Assembly: GCA_964036195.1 (NCBI GenBank)
Contig: OZ038458.1
Location: 8,507,832-8,571,831 of the forward strand
Direction of reading: 5' to 3'
Source: Sphaerolaimus hirsutus
Lineage: Eukaryota > Nematoda > Chromadorea > Monhysterida > Sphaerolaimidae
DNA length: 64,000 bases
In this document: piece after piece, positions 46,419-56,331 of the stretch
Layout: every line of letters begins with the position of its first letter
How positions within the stretch are numbered: the stretch's first letter is position 1
The notes under the pieces: model-generated
The model's input: only the letters and a program-made list of their open reading frames with translations
Databases searched by the model: none
Told to the model about the DNA's origin: nothing
Program-made: the position numbers and the translations under genes

Positions 46419-48431
46419 TCACATGCTGGTGGTGGTGGGTGCCAACGTGATGAGTGGCGTTTCCACAGTCGCCTCGGTGGTGAACGTGGTCGTACGTGAA
46501 GTCGTGGGCGTGCGTGAAGTTGCAGGTCCGGTTGCTGGTGATGCCAACGCCGACCTAGCCTGATGATGAAGCAGGTAGTTGCCCGTGTCGCTTCCTGCGC
46601 GTTCGCGTGAGGTGAATTTGCGGATATCGGGCATGTGAACACTGTCTCTGTTCCTGGCTCTGACTTGTCCTTCATCAGCTGAACTTTCATCTGGCTGAAC
46701 GTATGCTGATAGTGACTTTGCCATTCTGTCCTCTGTTTCTGCTCTCCTGGCAAATCTGACGAACTGAGTTGAGTTGGATCTGGCTCTCCTCTTGATTGCT
46801 GGTCTCAACTCTGTCTTGCGTACTTTTCTTTGTGGATAATTGGTCTCTTTCTGAGTTGATTTCTTGATAGTGTATCTGATGGCTCTGAAGCATAGCCATA
46901 TGCACTTGAAAGGACACACTATGCACTTCCATATGCATGTGTATACACATGGTGGGATCACTGGTTTCCCTGTGGCAATTCTCCAATTGTACCACAAGTA
47001 TCCCGCAGCTACGATTCCAGCTATCAGGATTGTGATCCCCAGCAGTATTGCGATTGTGTTGATGATCACTTGAAAGGGTCCTTTCAACATTCCTCCCATA
47101 AAGTTGGTGTACCCTTTTGATACTCCAGATATATAGTGACCGTATGCTTTGCCGATTCCTGCTGCCGTCTGTCCAATTCCAGCTCCAATGCCTTCTATTG
47201 AATTTCTGATCACTCTGGGATCCAATGACATGTCTGCTGTGTAATCGATCAACTGGTTCTGTACATGCTCCAAATTCTGTAGTCTCTGAATCTGGCCTCT
47301 GACATCCATGAAATTGGTCGCTCTGTTGACAATGTTGGTGAACAGGTGAGGCGCATCAAAGGTGAAGGCCTGCCATTGTCCTTTCCATGTCATTTCGATC
47401 GGTGTCTCTGTGACGTGCACCATTCCATGTGCGGACTTCCATTGTCCATGTTCATTTCTGTACAGGTGCGGTGTGGTGTGGCTGCAGTCTTCTTCTGGTG
47501 ATTTCTCCACCAAGTCTCTGCTGCCTGGGCTCTTGAACCACAAGGGCCCGTCTTTGTCCAATCTCATTGGTGTGTACTTGTAACATGTCTCTCCCACTTT
47601 TCCTGTCTGATAAACTATGTATGGCTGCACTTCCTTGCATTCCCAAAACATAATTGCTTCTCCAGCCCATTCTGCATGAACATCCTGTCTTCCCAGCATG
47701 GCTCGAATCCCCAGTGTTGGATCGATGCGGAAAAGCTGAGTCAACATGTCCAGCTGGTTCTTGCGAAGTTGACATAATTGATGCCATACAATCGCAAATT
47801 GTGCCTGAGTCATCTCTCTGACCACATGTTGCAGGAACTGAAACTTGGAGTTTCTGTCGTCCAATCTGGCATACAATGTTCCACTGATTGTCGACTCTCT
47901 CGCCTTTACTATCTTTCCTGGCATTGCCCATTCTACAGGCACATCTTCTCTTCTGTCAAACTGGATGAATACACCTCCTTGATCGGTGTAGTATGTGTCT
48001 TCCGGAACACATTCTGAACCAATTGGCCTCTTTGTCTTGTTGCTGTGGGAGTATGCTGCTTGCAATTTTGACACAATAATTGTCTGGCCAGATATCTCTG
48101 ATTTGAATCTGCCAATTCTCTCATATGCACCTTGATGCTTGAAGTTCTCTGTATCCCACACTGTGATTCCATAATTGTGGTCTCTGCAATGTCCCATCAT
48201 GGCTCTGCACTGGCTGAAATCTTGCAAGTCACTGATTACAGTCTTTCCATCGAGTGAAGCCACGGTTCCTTCTTCCATGTAGAAGTTACTGACGACATTT
48301 TCTTTGTCATGACAACACCATGAATATTCCACATTCAAGGTTTGATTGGTTGTCCACACTCTGGGCTCCATTTCCACCAAAGGTGTTCCTCTGAACATCT
48401 TGTGAATTCTTGCATAGTTACAGGCTACCAC
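46419..48431 (-). CDS. env: envelope-like membrane glycoprotein (interrupted)
   Basis: 670-codon frame overlapping the end of the pol frame by 7 nt, one phase away. Its first codon is GTG; the first ATG is at 48398. The signal peptide and first part of the ectodomain lie in the pol frame, so the glycoprotein is split by a frame change at about 48425-48431. Seen here: Cys pairs, a helix-rich segment (200-245), AMLGRQ and then GEAIMFWEC (245-265), a Gly-rich amphipathic segment before the membrane (GIGAGIGQTAAGIG, 414-427), a transmembrane span (about 454-480), a Cys-rich juxtamembrane tail (CVYTCIWKCIVC and onward, 495-515), and a basic then Thr-rich cytoplasmic end. This order resembles class III fusion proteins of the herpesvirus gB type. 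It would sit in the cell or particle membrane and mediate entry. Whether this copy can make it is doubtful. Confidence 0.8.
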   Translation of the reverse strand: MVACNYARIHKMFRGTPLVEMEPRVWTTNQTLNVEYSWCCHDKENVVSNFYMEEGTVASLDGKTVISDLQDFSQCRAMMGHCRDHNYGITVWDTENFKHQGAYERIGRFKSEISGQTIIVSKLQAAYSHSNKTKRPIGSECVPEDTYYTDQGGVFIQFDRREDVPVEWAMPGKIVKARESTISGTLYARLDDRNSKFQFLQHVVREMTQAQFAIVWHQLCQLRKNQLDMLTQLFRIDPTLGIRAMLGRQDVHAEWAGEAIMFWECKEVQPYIVYQTGKVGETCYKYTPMRLDKDGPLWFKSPGSRDLVEKSPEEDCSHTTPHLYRNEHGQWKSAHGMVHVTETPIEMTWKGQWQAFTFDAPHLFTNIVNRATNFMDVRGQIQRLQNLEHVQNQLIDYTADMSLDPRVIRNSIEGIGAGIGQTAAGIGKAYGHYISGVSKGYTNFMGGMLKGPFQVIINTIAILLGITILIAGIVAAGYLWYNWRIATGKPVIPPCVYTCIWKCIVCPFKCIWLCFRAIRYTIKKSTQKETNYPQRKVRKTELRPAIKRRARSNSTQFVRFARRAETEDRMAKSLSAYVQPDESSADEGQVRARNRDSVHMPDIRKFTSRERAGSDTGNYLLHHQARSALASPATGPATSRTPTTSRTTTFTTEATVETPLITLAPTTTSM

Positions 48432-51400
48432 GCAACTTGCTGGTATTTCTCAAAATTGCCTGTAATGCCTTTTGCTCCCCAGAAACTGGTGTGTGTGATG
48501 ATCTCTTTGATTCTGATGTAGCATCTGTATGCTTTCTCTTTCTGTGGAATCTGTCTCTGTGCGTAAAGTGTAACTTTCATTGCCTTGACAAAATTCCTTG
48601 GTGGGATATGGCACTGCACTTCTTCAGGAACTGTAAGCGCATGTCCATGCCTTCCACTGGTACAAATCTGATACTTCTGGCTTTGTGAGCTGATCACCTG
48701 TTCCACAGGATGATCTTTGATTGCATCCTTGAATCTCTCATAAGTCTGCATCTCTCTGACAGATTTTGGCGGCCATTCTGAAGGCAAAGGCGGCAATCCA
48801 TGATGCGCTGCCAATGATGGTGGCCTTACTGTCGAGGTTTCTAGAATGTATGTTCTGGAAAATACTTCGCTGTAAGCTTTGCCAGCTTCTCTCAGCGTTG
48901 CTGATTCTGACATGCCTGTCAACATTAACACCATACACAGCATTCCAATCACCAGATTGCTGGTGGTTGCTGTGGCTTTCCTTGTTGCACTCCTCAGGAC
49001 TCTATTTGATGCTAAGTTCCTCTGAGCAGGGTTTGGTACAGAATCTCTGTTCGAGCTCTGATTTCTGACATGTTTCTGGACAATTGCTGGGTCCAGTAAA
49101 TCCACTTTGACTGTCACTGCTGTCTCTGGGATATCCATTGTCTTTGAATTGATTTCCAGCGGATACAATTGATTGAGTGGTCTGCTGACCACATTTCTGT
49201 TGGCAGTTCTGACTTTTGCTGAGCGAATCTGACCATCTTTGCTGGGCTCTAACTGCTCGATGCGACCCATCCTCCATGCACCTCTGGGCATGTTCTCTTC
49301 ATAAATGAGCACAACTTCATTTACTTTGGGTTCTTGAGTCGCTGTCAATCTGCCATGTTTGTGCGTCACTTGAGTTCTTTCCCTCAAGCTTGGGATATAC
49401 TCTTGATGCCACAAGTCCCAGAACTTATCCAAAGTTTGCTGGGTTGTCTCCCAATATTTCTGCAGTTTCGCTGCATTATCCATTCTGGGCACGAATTCTC
49501 CATCTTTGTCTGCATCAAACTGTGGTGCTCCAATCTGACCTTCCCCTGTCAGGAAGTCTTTTGGCGTCAGCACTCTGAGGCTCTTTACATCACCATAGAT
49601 GTAAGAGATTGGCCTGCTGTTGATCACTGCCTCGACTTCTGGCAGAAGTGTCAACAATTCTTGCAGGGTTAACATTCTGTGCCCCACAGCTGCCTTGAAA
49701 TGTTTCTTGGTGATGCCCACCATTCTCTCATAGACTCCTCCCTGCCATGGTGCCATAGGAGTAGTCATGTTCCACTGGATTTGTTGCTGTGAGCAGTAAG
49801 TCTGTATTGCTCCACTTTTGACCAGTTCTGACCATTCCTTTCCAGTATTGATGGCCTTGTCAGTGCTTGTGCTGAGCACTTTCTCTGTCAATTTGAATTG
49901 CGTTGCATTGTCTGAAATCACTGCCTCAGGCTTTCCACGCCTGGCGACGAATCTCCTGACTGCATTCAGGAATTCCTGTGCCGTCATGTCCAGCACACTT
50001 TCCAGGTGAACTGCACGTGTCACCATACATGTGAACAAACAGATCCACATTTTCCTGTGATCTTTGTCCACTTTGTACCAAACTGGTCCCAAATAATCCA
50101 AGCCCGTGTACTGGAACGGTCTGGCTCTCTGAATTCTGGTTTCTGGTAAATCTGGCATTGGTGGAAGCTGGTACGGCTTTGCTCCCAATTTCTTACAGGT
50201 TGGGCAGGTTCTGGTCACATTGTAGATCACCCGTCTGCCCTGTGTAATCCAGTACTTTTGTCTGATCGCTGCCAATGTGTGTTGCACTCCTGCGTGCATC
50301 AACTTCTCATGCTGGTCTCTGACGATCAGCTGAGTCACTGTAGCCGTTGCTGGCAACAGCATGAGTGGCACTGTGACCTCCTGTGGGTCTGTATGCTCCA
50401 TTCTGCCGTGGCACTTCAGGATTCCATCCTGATGCATCTGCACATTGAGCCATTTGATCAACTGCTGATCTGCAGCTGCTTTCTTGCCATTCTGGCTGCC
50501 TTTACTGTGGCCTGTTGCCAAAATCTCTGCCACTCCTTTGTAATGATTCTGTTGCGTCACTTTGATCCAATATTTCAACGCAATCTCTCTCTCTTCAATA
50601 CTGATAATTCCCTGTGGTTTTATTGTACCACAGATACTTTCCATGATTTCTGACAGTCTACTCTGACTGCCATTTCTGCTGCGCTTTTTGTGCATCTGTC
50701 GCACAAATCTCATCACGTATACTGTTGCATCCAGTAATTTTGTCAGTGATGAAAATCTCTGAATCTCAATTCCCAATGGGTTGCTTTTCTTGCTTTCATC
50801 AGCTTGCACATTGCTGGCATCTGGGTCACCGACCACTTGCTGTGTGGCGCCCAGGTAAATTGGACTGGCCTTTGGGAACTTGAGCTCTTCTTTTTTGATT
50901 TCTGCCATTACCTCTGGCGTGACTGGCTCCACTTTTGGCTCTGGCCACTCTCCAGTCATCAGCCATTCTGGCCCTTTCCACCACAGGTTACTGCCTTCCA
51001 ACTCTGACATATTCATGCCTCTTGTGGCCATGTCAGCTGGGTTTTCCAGTCCTGCGATGTGTCTGATGTGCATGTTCTCTGTCTCACTCTGAATTTTCTT
51101 GATTTCATCCAATCTGTTCTTGACAAAACATGCCAGTGGCTTCGCGGTTGTTAGCCACTTCAGACAACAGGTTGAATCTGACCATACAACTGTTTGACTG
51201 AATTTGACGTCCTTGAGCTCTTTGTGAATAAACTTTGACATTCTGCTGCCGATCAACATTGCTAACAACTCCAACCGTGGAATTGTCACTTCTGGTTTCT
51301 TTGGAGCTAGTCTCAATCTGGAGTACAGCAGGCTTGACGTGCCGCTGTCATTTTTCGTTTCCTGGCATATGTATGCCGCTGCGCTGTATGCCATTGCTGA

Positions 51401-52957
51401 GGCATCGACGAAAATGTGCAGTTGTGCATCTGCACTACTCTGATAATTCAGATTTCTGTTGAACTTGATCTGTCCAACCTTGAGCAATTCTGTCTCTAAT
51501 TGCTGCCAAATTGCTGTCTGTTCCTCAGACAAGGGTGTGTCCCATTCTTTGGCACTTGGTCCTGAATGCCACAACATTTGCAAAAATCTCTTTGCTGGCA
51601 GTAGGACAGGACTGACGAGTCCCATTGGATCAAAACATCCCGCAGTCACCTTTGCAACTGTCCTTTTCGTGGGAAGTTTGATTTTCTGGTCAGTTTCTGA
51701 TAATTGTGATTGCTGAACTGTCTTTGGCGTTTTCAGCCACATCTGGTCGCTTTCTGTGTCCCATTTCATTCCTAGGACTGTTGTGACAATTTCCTTGGCC
51801 ACATCTGATTCTGCTAATGGCCAAGTAAAGCTCTTGTTGTTGCTGTTCCATTCTCTCAGATTCATTTGCGCCTCTGCGAACAGCACTTTGGATTCCTGGT
51901 ACAATTCGATTGCTTTCTGCTCTGTGTCCACACTGAGGATCAAATTATCCACATACAGATTTTCATCGATCAACTTTGCATTCTCTGTGCCAGCTTGATT
52001 CAGGTGGTATCTGACTGTTAGCGCCAGCAGCGCTGGGCTGCAAATTATTCCAAATGGCACTCTGGCAAATCTGTAAATCTGAATGTTGTCCTCCATGGAT
52101 GGTTTCGTGGGATCCTTGTACCACAGAAATCTTGTCACATCTCTGTCACTGTCCTGCAGACTAATCTGCAAAAACGCTTTCTCTATGTCTGCGACCAGGG
52201 CGATTCCATGTAACCGGAATCGCATCAGCATCCCTACCAGCTGTGGTAGTATCACTGGACCGCGATACATGCATTCATTCAAGCTTGGCATGCCTGGCGG
52301 TTTCGCTGAGGCATCATATACCTCTCTGACCTTTGTGGTAGTTTTCTCTGGCGTTATCACTGGTTGATGAGGCAAAATATGGAACTTTCTGCCATCCATA
52401 ATATCCTCTTGGACTTTCTCAATTACTCCTTGCTCCTCTTGTGCTTTCATGATTGCCTGAATTTTCTCCAGTAATTCTGGGTCTCTCTTGAGCCTGTTGG
52501 TGAGGTATCTGAACCTCTTGAACGCCATTGCTTTGTTATCTGGGAGTTCATGCAGATTTGGCTTGTACATGAACTTAACAGAGTACCGTCCATCTGGGTT
52601 TCTCTGTACACTCTCATTGAATTGCTTTATTGCCTCATCATCCTCGACGAGGTCTGGCTGGTCCATTATGCCAATGGTATCCAGTCTATCCATATCTTTG
52701 ACATTTGGTACAGGAGCAATTGACAACGGTGCTTCCTCGTACCACTTTTCTCTCTGAATTTGATGCACAATTGTATTGACCACCACCGGATATGCGCCAT
52801 CCGTAGTCCATTGATTTCTGTTGCTCGTCAGCTGCCCACCTCCCATCAGCAATCCCAATTCTGATGGAATGACATACAATCCTGACGGAAGTCTGGTGGT
52901 GCTGGTGTTTCTGGACATCAAGTCCCAGAAATAATTCAAGCCCACTATAATGTCTGG
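48425..52957 (-). CDS. pol: Pol (RT, RNase H, integrase) plus start of envelope
   Basis: The frame is open from just after the gag UAG and in the same phase; there is no ATG at its head. Numbering from the GTG codon at 52945: reverse transcriptase about 130-400 with the first Asp in VADIEKAF (about 253) and YVDN at 331-334 in place of YXDD; RNase H about 505-650 (HIFVDAS, PRLELLA, WSDSTC, NPADMATRG); integrase zinc site with His 879/884 and Cys 914/917; catalytic core D950, D1012, E1073; C-terminal DNA-binding part with WRMGRI and RPLNQLYPLE (to about 1264). After residue 1330 comes a signal-peptide-like segment (VIGMLCMVLMLTGM) and about 160 residues of probable envelope ectodomain, ending in TAG. 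So the frame runs past pol into the envelope. RT copies the RNA; integrase inserts the DNA. Confidence 0.94.
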   Translation of the reverse strand, partial: PDIIVGLNYFWDLMSRNTSTTRLPSGLYVIPSELGLLMGGGQLTSNRNQWTTDGAYPVVVNTIVHQIQREKWYEEAPLSIAPVPNVKDMDRLDTIGIMDQPDLVEDDEAIKQFNESVQRNPDGRYSVKFMYKPNLHELPDNKAMAFKRFRYLTNRLKRDPELLEKIQAIMKAQEEQGVIEKVQEDIMDGRKFHILPHQPVITPEKTTTKVREVYDASAKPPGMPSLNECMYRGPVILPQLVGMLMRFRLHGIALVADIEKAFLQISLQDSDRDVTRFLWYKDPTKPSMEDNIQIYRFARVPFGIICSPALLALTVRYHLNQAGTENAKLIDENLYVDNLILSVDTEQKAIELYQESKVLFAEAQMNLREWNSNNKSFTWPLAESDVAKEIVTTVLGMKWDTESDQMWLKTPKTVQQSQLSETDQKIKLPTKRTVAKVTAGCFDPMGLVSPVLLPAKRFLQMLWHSGPSAKEWDTPLSEEQTAIWQQLETELLKVGQIKFNRNLNYQSSADAQLHIFVDASAMAYSAAAYICQETKNDSGTSSLLYSRLRLAPKKPEVTIPRLELLAMLIGSRMSKFIHKELKDVKFSQTVVWSDSTCCLKWLTTAKPLACFVKNRLDEIKKIQSETENMHIRHIAGLENPADMATRGMNMSELEGSNLWWKGPEWLMTGEWPEPKVEPVTPEVMAEIKKEELKFPKASPIYLGATQQVVGDPDASNVQADESKKSNPLGIEIQRFSSLTKLLDATVYVMRFVRQMHKKRSRNGSQSRLSEIMESICGTIKPQGIISIEEREIALKYWIKVTQQNHYKGVAEILATGHSKGSQNGKKAAADQQLIKWLNVQMHQDGILKCHGRMEHTDPQEVTVPLMLLPATATVTQLIVRDQHEKLMHAGVQHTLAAIRQKYWITQGRRVIYNVTRTCPTCKKLGAKPYQLPPMPDLPETRIQRARPFQYTGLDYLGPVWYKVDKDHRKMWICLFTCMVTRAVHLESVLDMTAQEFLNAVRRFVARRGKPEAVISDNATQFKLTEKVLSTSTDKAINTGKEWSELVKSGAIQTYCSQQQIQWNMTTPMAPWQGGVYERMVGITKKHFKAAVGHRMLTLQELLTLLPEVEAVINSRPISYIYGDVKSLRVLTPKDFLTGEGQIGAPQFDADKDGEFVPRMDNAAKLQKYWETTQQTLDKFWDLWHQEYIPSLRERTQVTHKHGRLTATQEPKVNEVVLIYEENMPRGAWRMGRIEQLEPSKDGQIRSAKVRTANRNVVSRPLNQLYPLEINSKTMDIPETAVTVKVDLLDPAIVQKHVRNQSSNRDSVPNPAQRNLASNRVLRSATRKATATTSNLVIGMLCMVLMLTGMSESATLREAGKAYSEVFSRTYILETSTVRPPSLAAHHGLPPLPSEWPPKSVREMQTYERFKDAIKDHPVEQVISSQSQKYQICTSGRHGHALTVPEEVQCHIPPRNFVKAMKVTLYAQRQIPQKEKAYRCYIRIKEIITHTSFWGAKGITGNFEKYQQVAW

Positions 52958-55120
52958 CTAGAACTTGCACTCTCCCCCTTTTTCCTTGGGAATTCTGTCT
53001 GCAAAGTAACTCTCATCCGGGAAGTACTTCTGCAGGTACTTTTCGTCCTGTTCTGACACAGGCACTTTGACTTGTTCTGTGGTCAACGTCGGGACCACAT
53101 CAGCCACCATATCAACTTTCTGGCCATTTCTGAGCCTCATTCTGAATTCCACTTGCTGTACTACTTTATAGTGCGGCTTTTCATTTCCGAATGTGTACAC
53201 CTGGATGTGGTGTTCACCTGTACTCTTCAAATTGAGTTTCTTGGCCACTTTTTCTGACATGTACGTTCCCTGGGATCCTGTGTCCAGGAACGCTTGAATC
53301 TGTAGTGGTGGCTGTTCAGGCTCCATCTCTGTATCCATTTCTGAAGCCTCAATCACGGTTCTGGCTGTCATCAACATTGACATATTCCTGTTTACTGACA
53401 GGTTCACTGACGTATTCTGTTGCCTTGTATTTGGTTCTGTAACCACTGTGCTGGATATGGTTTCTGTCTCTACCACTTCTGGTCCAGCTTCTTCCACAGT
53501 GACACAATTCACTGTGGCTTTTCTCTGTTGGCTCTGTGCTGGTCGACCGGCCGTCGGCACAGACTTTCTGCCATTGTTTGCTGATTGCTGGCCATTCTGT
53601 TGACCATTTGCTCTAAATGCTGGAATTTGCCGTCCAGCGTTTCCATTGCTATTGTCACCAAATTTCTCTGGGCACACCGCAGTGTGGTGCCTATTGGATT
53701 TGCAATAGAAACAATTTCTCGTAAATTGACACTGATTCATGTAATGCCCTTTCTGCAGGCATCTCAGGCATCGCTCTGCCTTTGACAAAATCACTCTCCT
53801 TTCTCTGGCAGTTTTGAACTTTGGACACTTATCATTAAAGTGTAATTGCTGTGTGTCATTGCAGAACACACACGGCCTCCCAGGATTCATAAATCCAGCC
53901 TGTGGTGCACTCTGACCATTCTGGATCACAGACATGCTCCCTGTGCTGGTCCTTGGGTTCTCTGGCCCTCTGAATCGATTCCCATTGCCTTGGAATCTAT
54001 TATTGAATTGCTGTGCGCGTGGATTATTCCCGAATCCCTGGCGCGATTGCTGAACTGGTGCCTCAGTTTGCTGTGCATGCTGTACAGCCTCACTGAGCGC
54101 TAGCTGCTTGCCAAACAGCTTTCTGAATATTTCCACCGTCAAGGCTTCCTCAGTTCCCTGTTCCTTCTGGATTTCTCTGAGAACCTCGGGTGGTACTTTC
54201 TGTTGCAGCTGGCTCAACAGCATTGGATGCTCCACTGATTCACCCAGTGACTCCAACTGCTGGAGCAGCCTTTCAATTGCATCAAACAAAATTCTCATAT
54301 CCTGACAGGTATTCCTGGCCTGTCGCAGCTTCATGATATTACTCATCAGCGTGTTTCTGACCACAACTGGCTGGTCATATCTCTTCTTGAGCATTGCAAT
54401 TGCGGGTGCATAATTCTCTGCGGTCACACTCAGTCCACTGATCATACCAAATGCTGAGCCTTTCAGCAAGCTCCTCAAGTATGAGAACTTGGAAATGTCC
54501 TCCAAATCTGTCTGATTGTGGATGTGGGATTCGAACATTTGCCACCATGATCGAAATTTGACAATTTCCCCAGTAAACTGTTCCACTTCCAGTTTCTGCA
54601 ATTTGACGCTCTTTGCTGTGGTCGCATTAGTTGAACTGGCCCCCGGAGCAGCTCCCTGAGCTGTCAGAGCCATCTGGGCAGCCATCTGCTGTATGAATGC
54701 TGTATTGACTTCATACATGGTACTTCCACTCAGTTGCTGGATCATATCTTGCAACTCTTCGATGTATACATTCATGGCTGCAATTTTCTGTGTCACCAAG
54801 TCTGACATGTTTGCATATTCCTTATATGAGTCTTGGTATATCTTCTGTTCTTGTTCCATCTGGTCGGGTTCGTCAATGTCCTTGACGATATCCCTCCATG
54901 CGTCAAATTGAGTTCTCACTGCATTCATTGCACTTTCCAATTTTGCACCCTCCTGTTTGACAGGTGCAATCACTCTTCTCATCTCTGTTCTCTTATCATC
55001 CTTTGATGCTTCCGCAAATAGTTCCAGGTCATATTTGGCAAATTCTCTTGCCAATCTACTTTCCACCCTGTGCTTTGCTGGCCCCAGGGTCTTTCTGATG
55101 TGACCCGTTGGCGAAACCAT
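52958..55120 (-). CDS. gag: Gag and aspartic protease of the BEL/Pao element
   Basis: The frame is open from 55144, but its first codon there is GTG. The first ATG is at 55120 with context AAAATGG, so I start there (720 residues). Numbering from the GTG: coiled-coil-like N-terminus (40-150), the FTGE...KFRSWWQMFESHIH segment typical of BEL/Pao Gag (190-208), Asn/Gln-rich linker, then three zinc-knuckle-like motifs: a variant CX2CX6HX4C (425-440) and two CX2CX4HX4C (459-472, 478-491). The aspartic protease follows with its DTGSQ active site at 621-625. Gag packages RNA and builds the particle; the protease matures it. The frame closes with UAG at 52960-52958, and the pol frame continues in the same phase just beyond. 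One family member usually encodes Gag through integrase in a single frame, so this stop is notable. Confidence 0.93.
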   Translation of the reverse strand: MVSPTGHIRKTLGPAKHRVESRLAREFAKYDLELFAEASKDDKRTEMRRVIAPVKQEGAKLESAMNAVRTQFDAWRDIVKDIDEPDQMEQEQKIYQDSYKEYANMSDLVTQKIAAMNVYIEELQDMIQQLSGSTMYEVNTAFIQQMAAQMALTAQGAAPGASSTNATTAKSVKLQKLEVEQFTGEIVKFRSWWQMFESHIHNQTDLEDISKFSYLRSLLKGSAFGMISGLSVTAENYAPAIAMLKKRYDQPVVVRNTLMSNIMKLRQARNTCQDMRILFDAIERLLQQLESLGESVEHPMLLSQLQQKVPPEVLREIQKEQGTEEALTVEIFRKLFGKQLALSEAVQHAQQTEAPVQQSRQGFGNNPRAQQFNNRFQGNGNRFRGPENPRTSTGSMSVIQNGQSAPQAGFMNPGRPCVFCNDTQQLHFNDKCPKFKTARERRVILSKAERCLRCLQKGHYMNQCQFTRNCFYCKSNRHHTAVCPEKFGDNSNGNAGRQIPAFRANGQQNGQQSANNGRKSVPTAGRPAQSQQRKATVNCVTVEEAGPEVVETETISSTVVTEPNTRQQNTSVNLSVNRNMSMLMTARTVIEASEMDTEMEPEQPPLQIQAFLDTGSQGTYMSEKVAKKLNLKSTGEHHIQVYTFGNEKPHYKVVQQVEFRMRLRNGQKVDMVADVVPTLTTEQVKVPVSEQDEKYLQKYFPDESYFADRIPKEKGGECKF

Positions 55121-55144
55121 TTTTGCTGATGAATTTTCCTTCAC

Positions 55145-56331
55145 TGTTTCTCTTTATAGTGCGTCGCCTGTGACGCTTGGGACGCTTCTCTGCGTCTTTC
55201 TGTGTAGTGCTCTGTGCACCACGGATTTGTTGTGCCACGCACAATACCAATGCAGTCCTACAGGCCCCTGACGTGTTTTCACGCGTTGACCTTTACTGCA
55301 CTGGCACCAGGTGTGTTCCTAAAGCCCCTGACGTGATTGTTTACACGCGTTGACTTCAACACACCGGTCAAATCCACCTGGACAATAAACAATTTATTTG
55401 CCCAGCAGTGTGCGCCCAAAGAGGGTCCATACACACTCTTTCTGAACACTCTGGCGCTCTTTCTGGCACGCCTGTGTGCCTTGTGACCACGCCGGCCACT
55501 TGCTTTCCTGAGCGGCTCCTGTGCCGCTGTGCGCAGTGCTGCGCTTGCCGTGTCGCCTGTGACACGTTTCTGTGCACTCTGGTGCACTTTCTGATTCTGG
55601 GCAGTGTTTCTGTACACTGCTCTGCAATTGCGCCTGTGCAATGCAGAATTCTGGCACTTTTGTGCTGTCTGATCTGATGGTACCGAGCAGGCACAGCGTG
55701 TATATTTGATGGGAGCTCCGCAAAGCCCCTACACGCTACCAAGTATCCTAATACTTGGTTTTCAAATCCACTCTCTGTCAGCTACAGCCCTCTGTCAGCT
55801 ACAGCCCTTTGTACGCTGATACCCCTACTTTTGCACTTCCGAGGTATGAGTCCACTCTTACCCAGTGGAGCGAGGGACCTCCGCGAATGCCCAAAAATTA
55901 GCCCTTTGACTAGCGTGGCTCTGTGGCGATCCTGTCTCCGTCAGGTCACCCTCCCTTGGCATAGGAAGGACGTGCGAGCCGTCACTGGCGTCCGGATGTC
56001 TAAGAGCGTCCAGCGAAAGTTTGACCACCGTCCGACAATGACTCCTTGTCAAATGCCAGTGCCGCCCAGCGTCTAGCACCTTGCCAGAACACTGGTGAAA
56101 GCTGCCTGAAATCCTGACAGGCTTGTCAGGACTTCAGTGTCCTCCTCGCGTGAGCGTAGAACCGCTCCCAGGATGTAGACAGGAGTGCCGTGACTTTGGC
56201 ACAGTGCTGTCTGCAAATCAACAGCCAACGCTCAGCCAAGGCCAAATTGATGTTCAGCAGGACTTTTGAAGTTCTGCCAACTGCCGCACAATGTTCGTTC
56301 CGGCTTGGTGATAGCACAATGTCATGCAATC
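55145..56331 (-). other. leader between primer site and gag
   Basis: About 1.2 kb, without a long coding frame in element sense in the gag phase. It contains a near-direct repeat of a CCCCTGACGTG...ACGCGTTGAC segment (about 55265 and 55325) and tandem CTGTCAGCTACAGCC units near 55785-55810. Such leaders normally hold packaging and translation signals. Several 70-120 codon frames here are overlapping and unsupported. Confidence 0.6.

Noticed and set aside
53072..54911. Plus-strand frames within the gag and pol region
   Set aside because: Antisense shadows of the retroelement genes.
55279..55742. Overlapping 90-120 codon frames in the retroelement leader
   Set aside because: Several frames overlap on both strands with no recognised domain; they follow from the biased composition of the leader.
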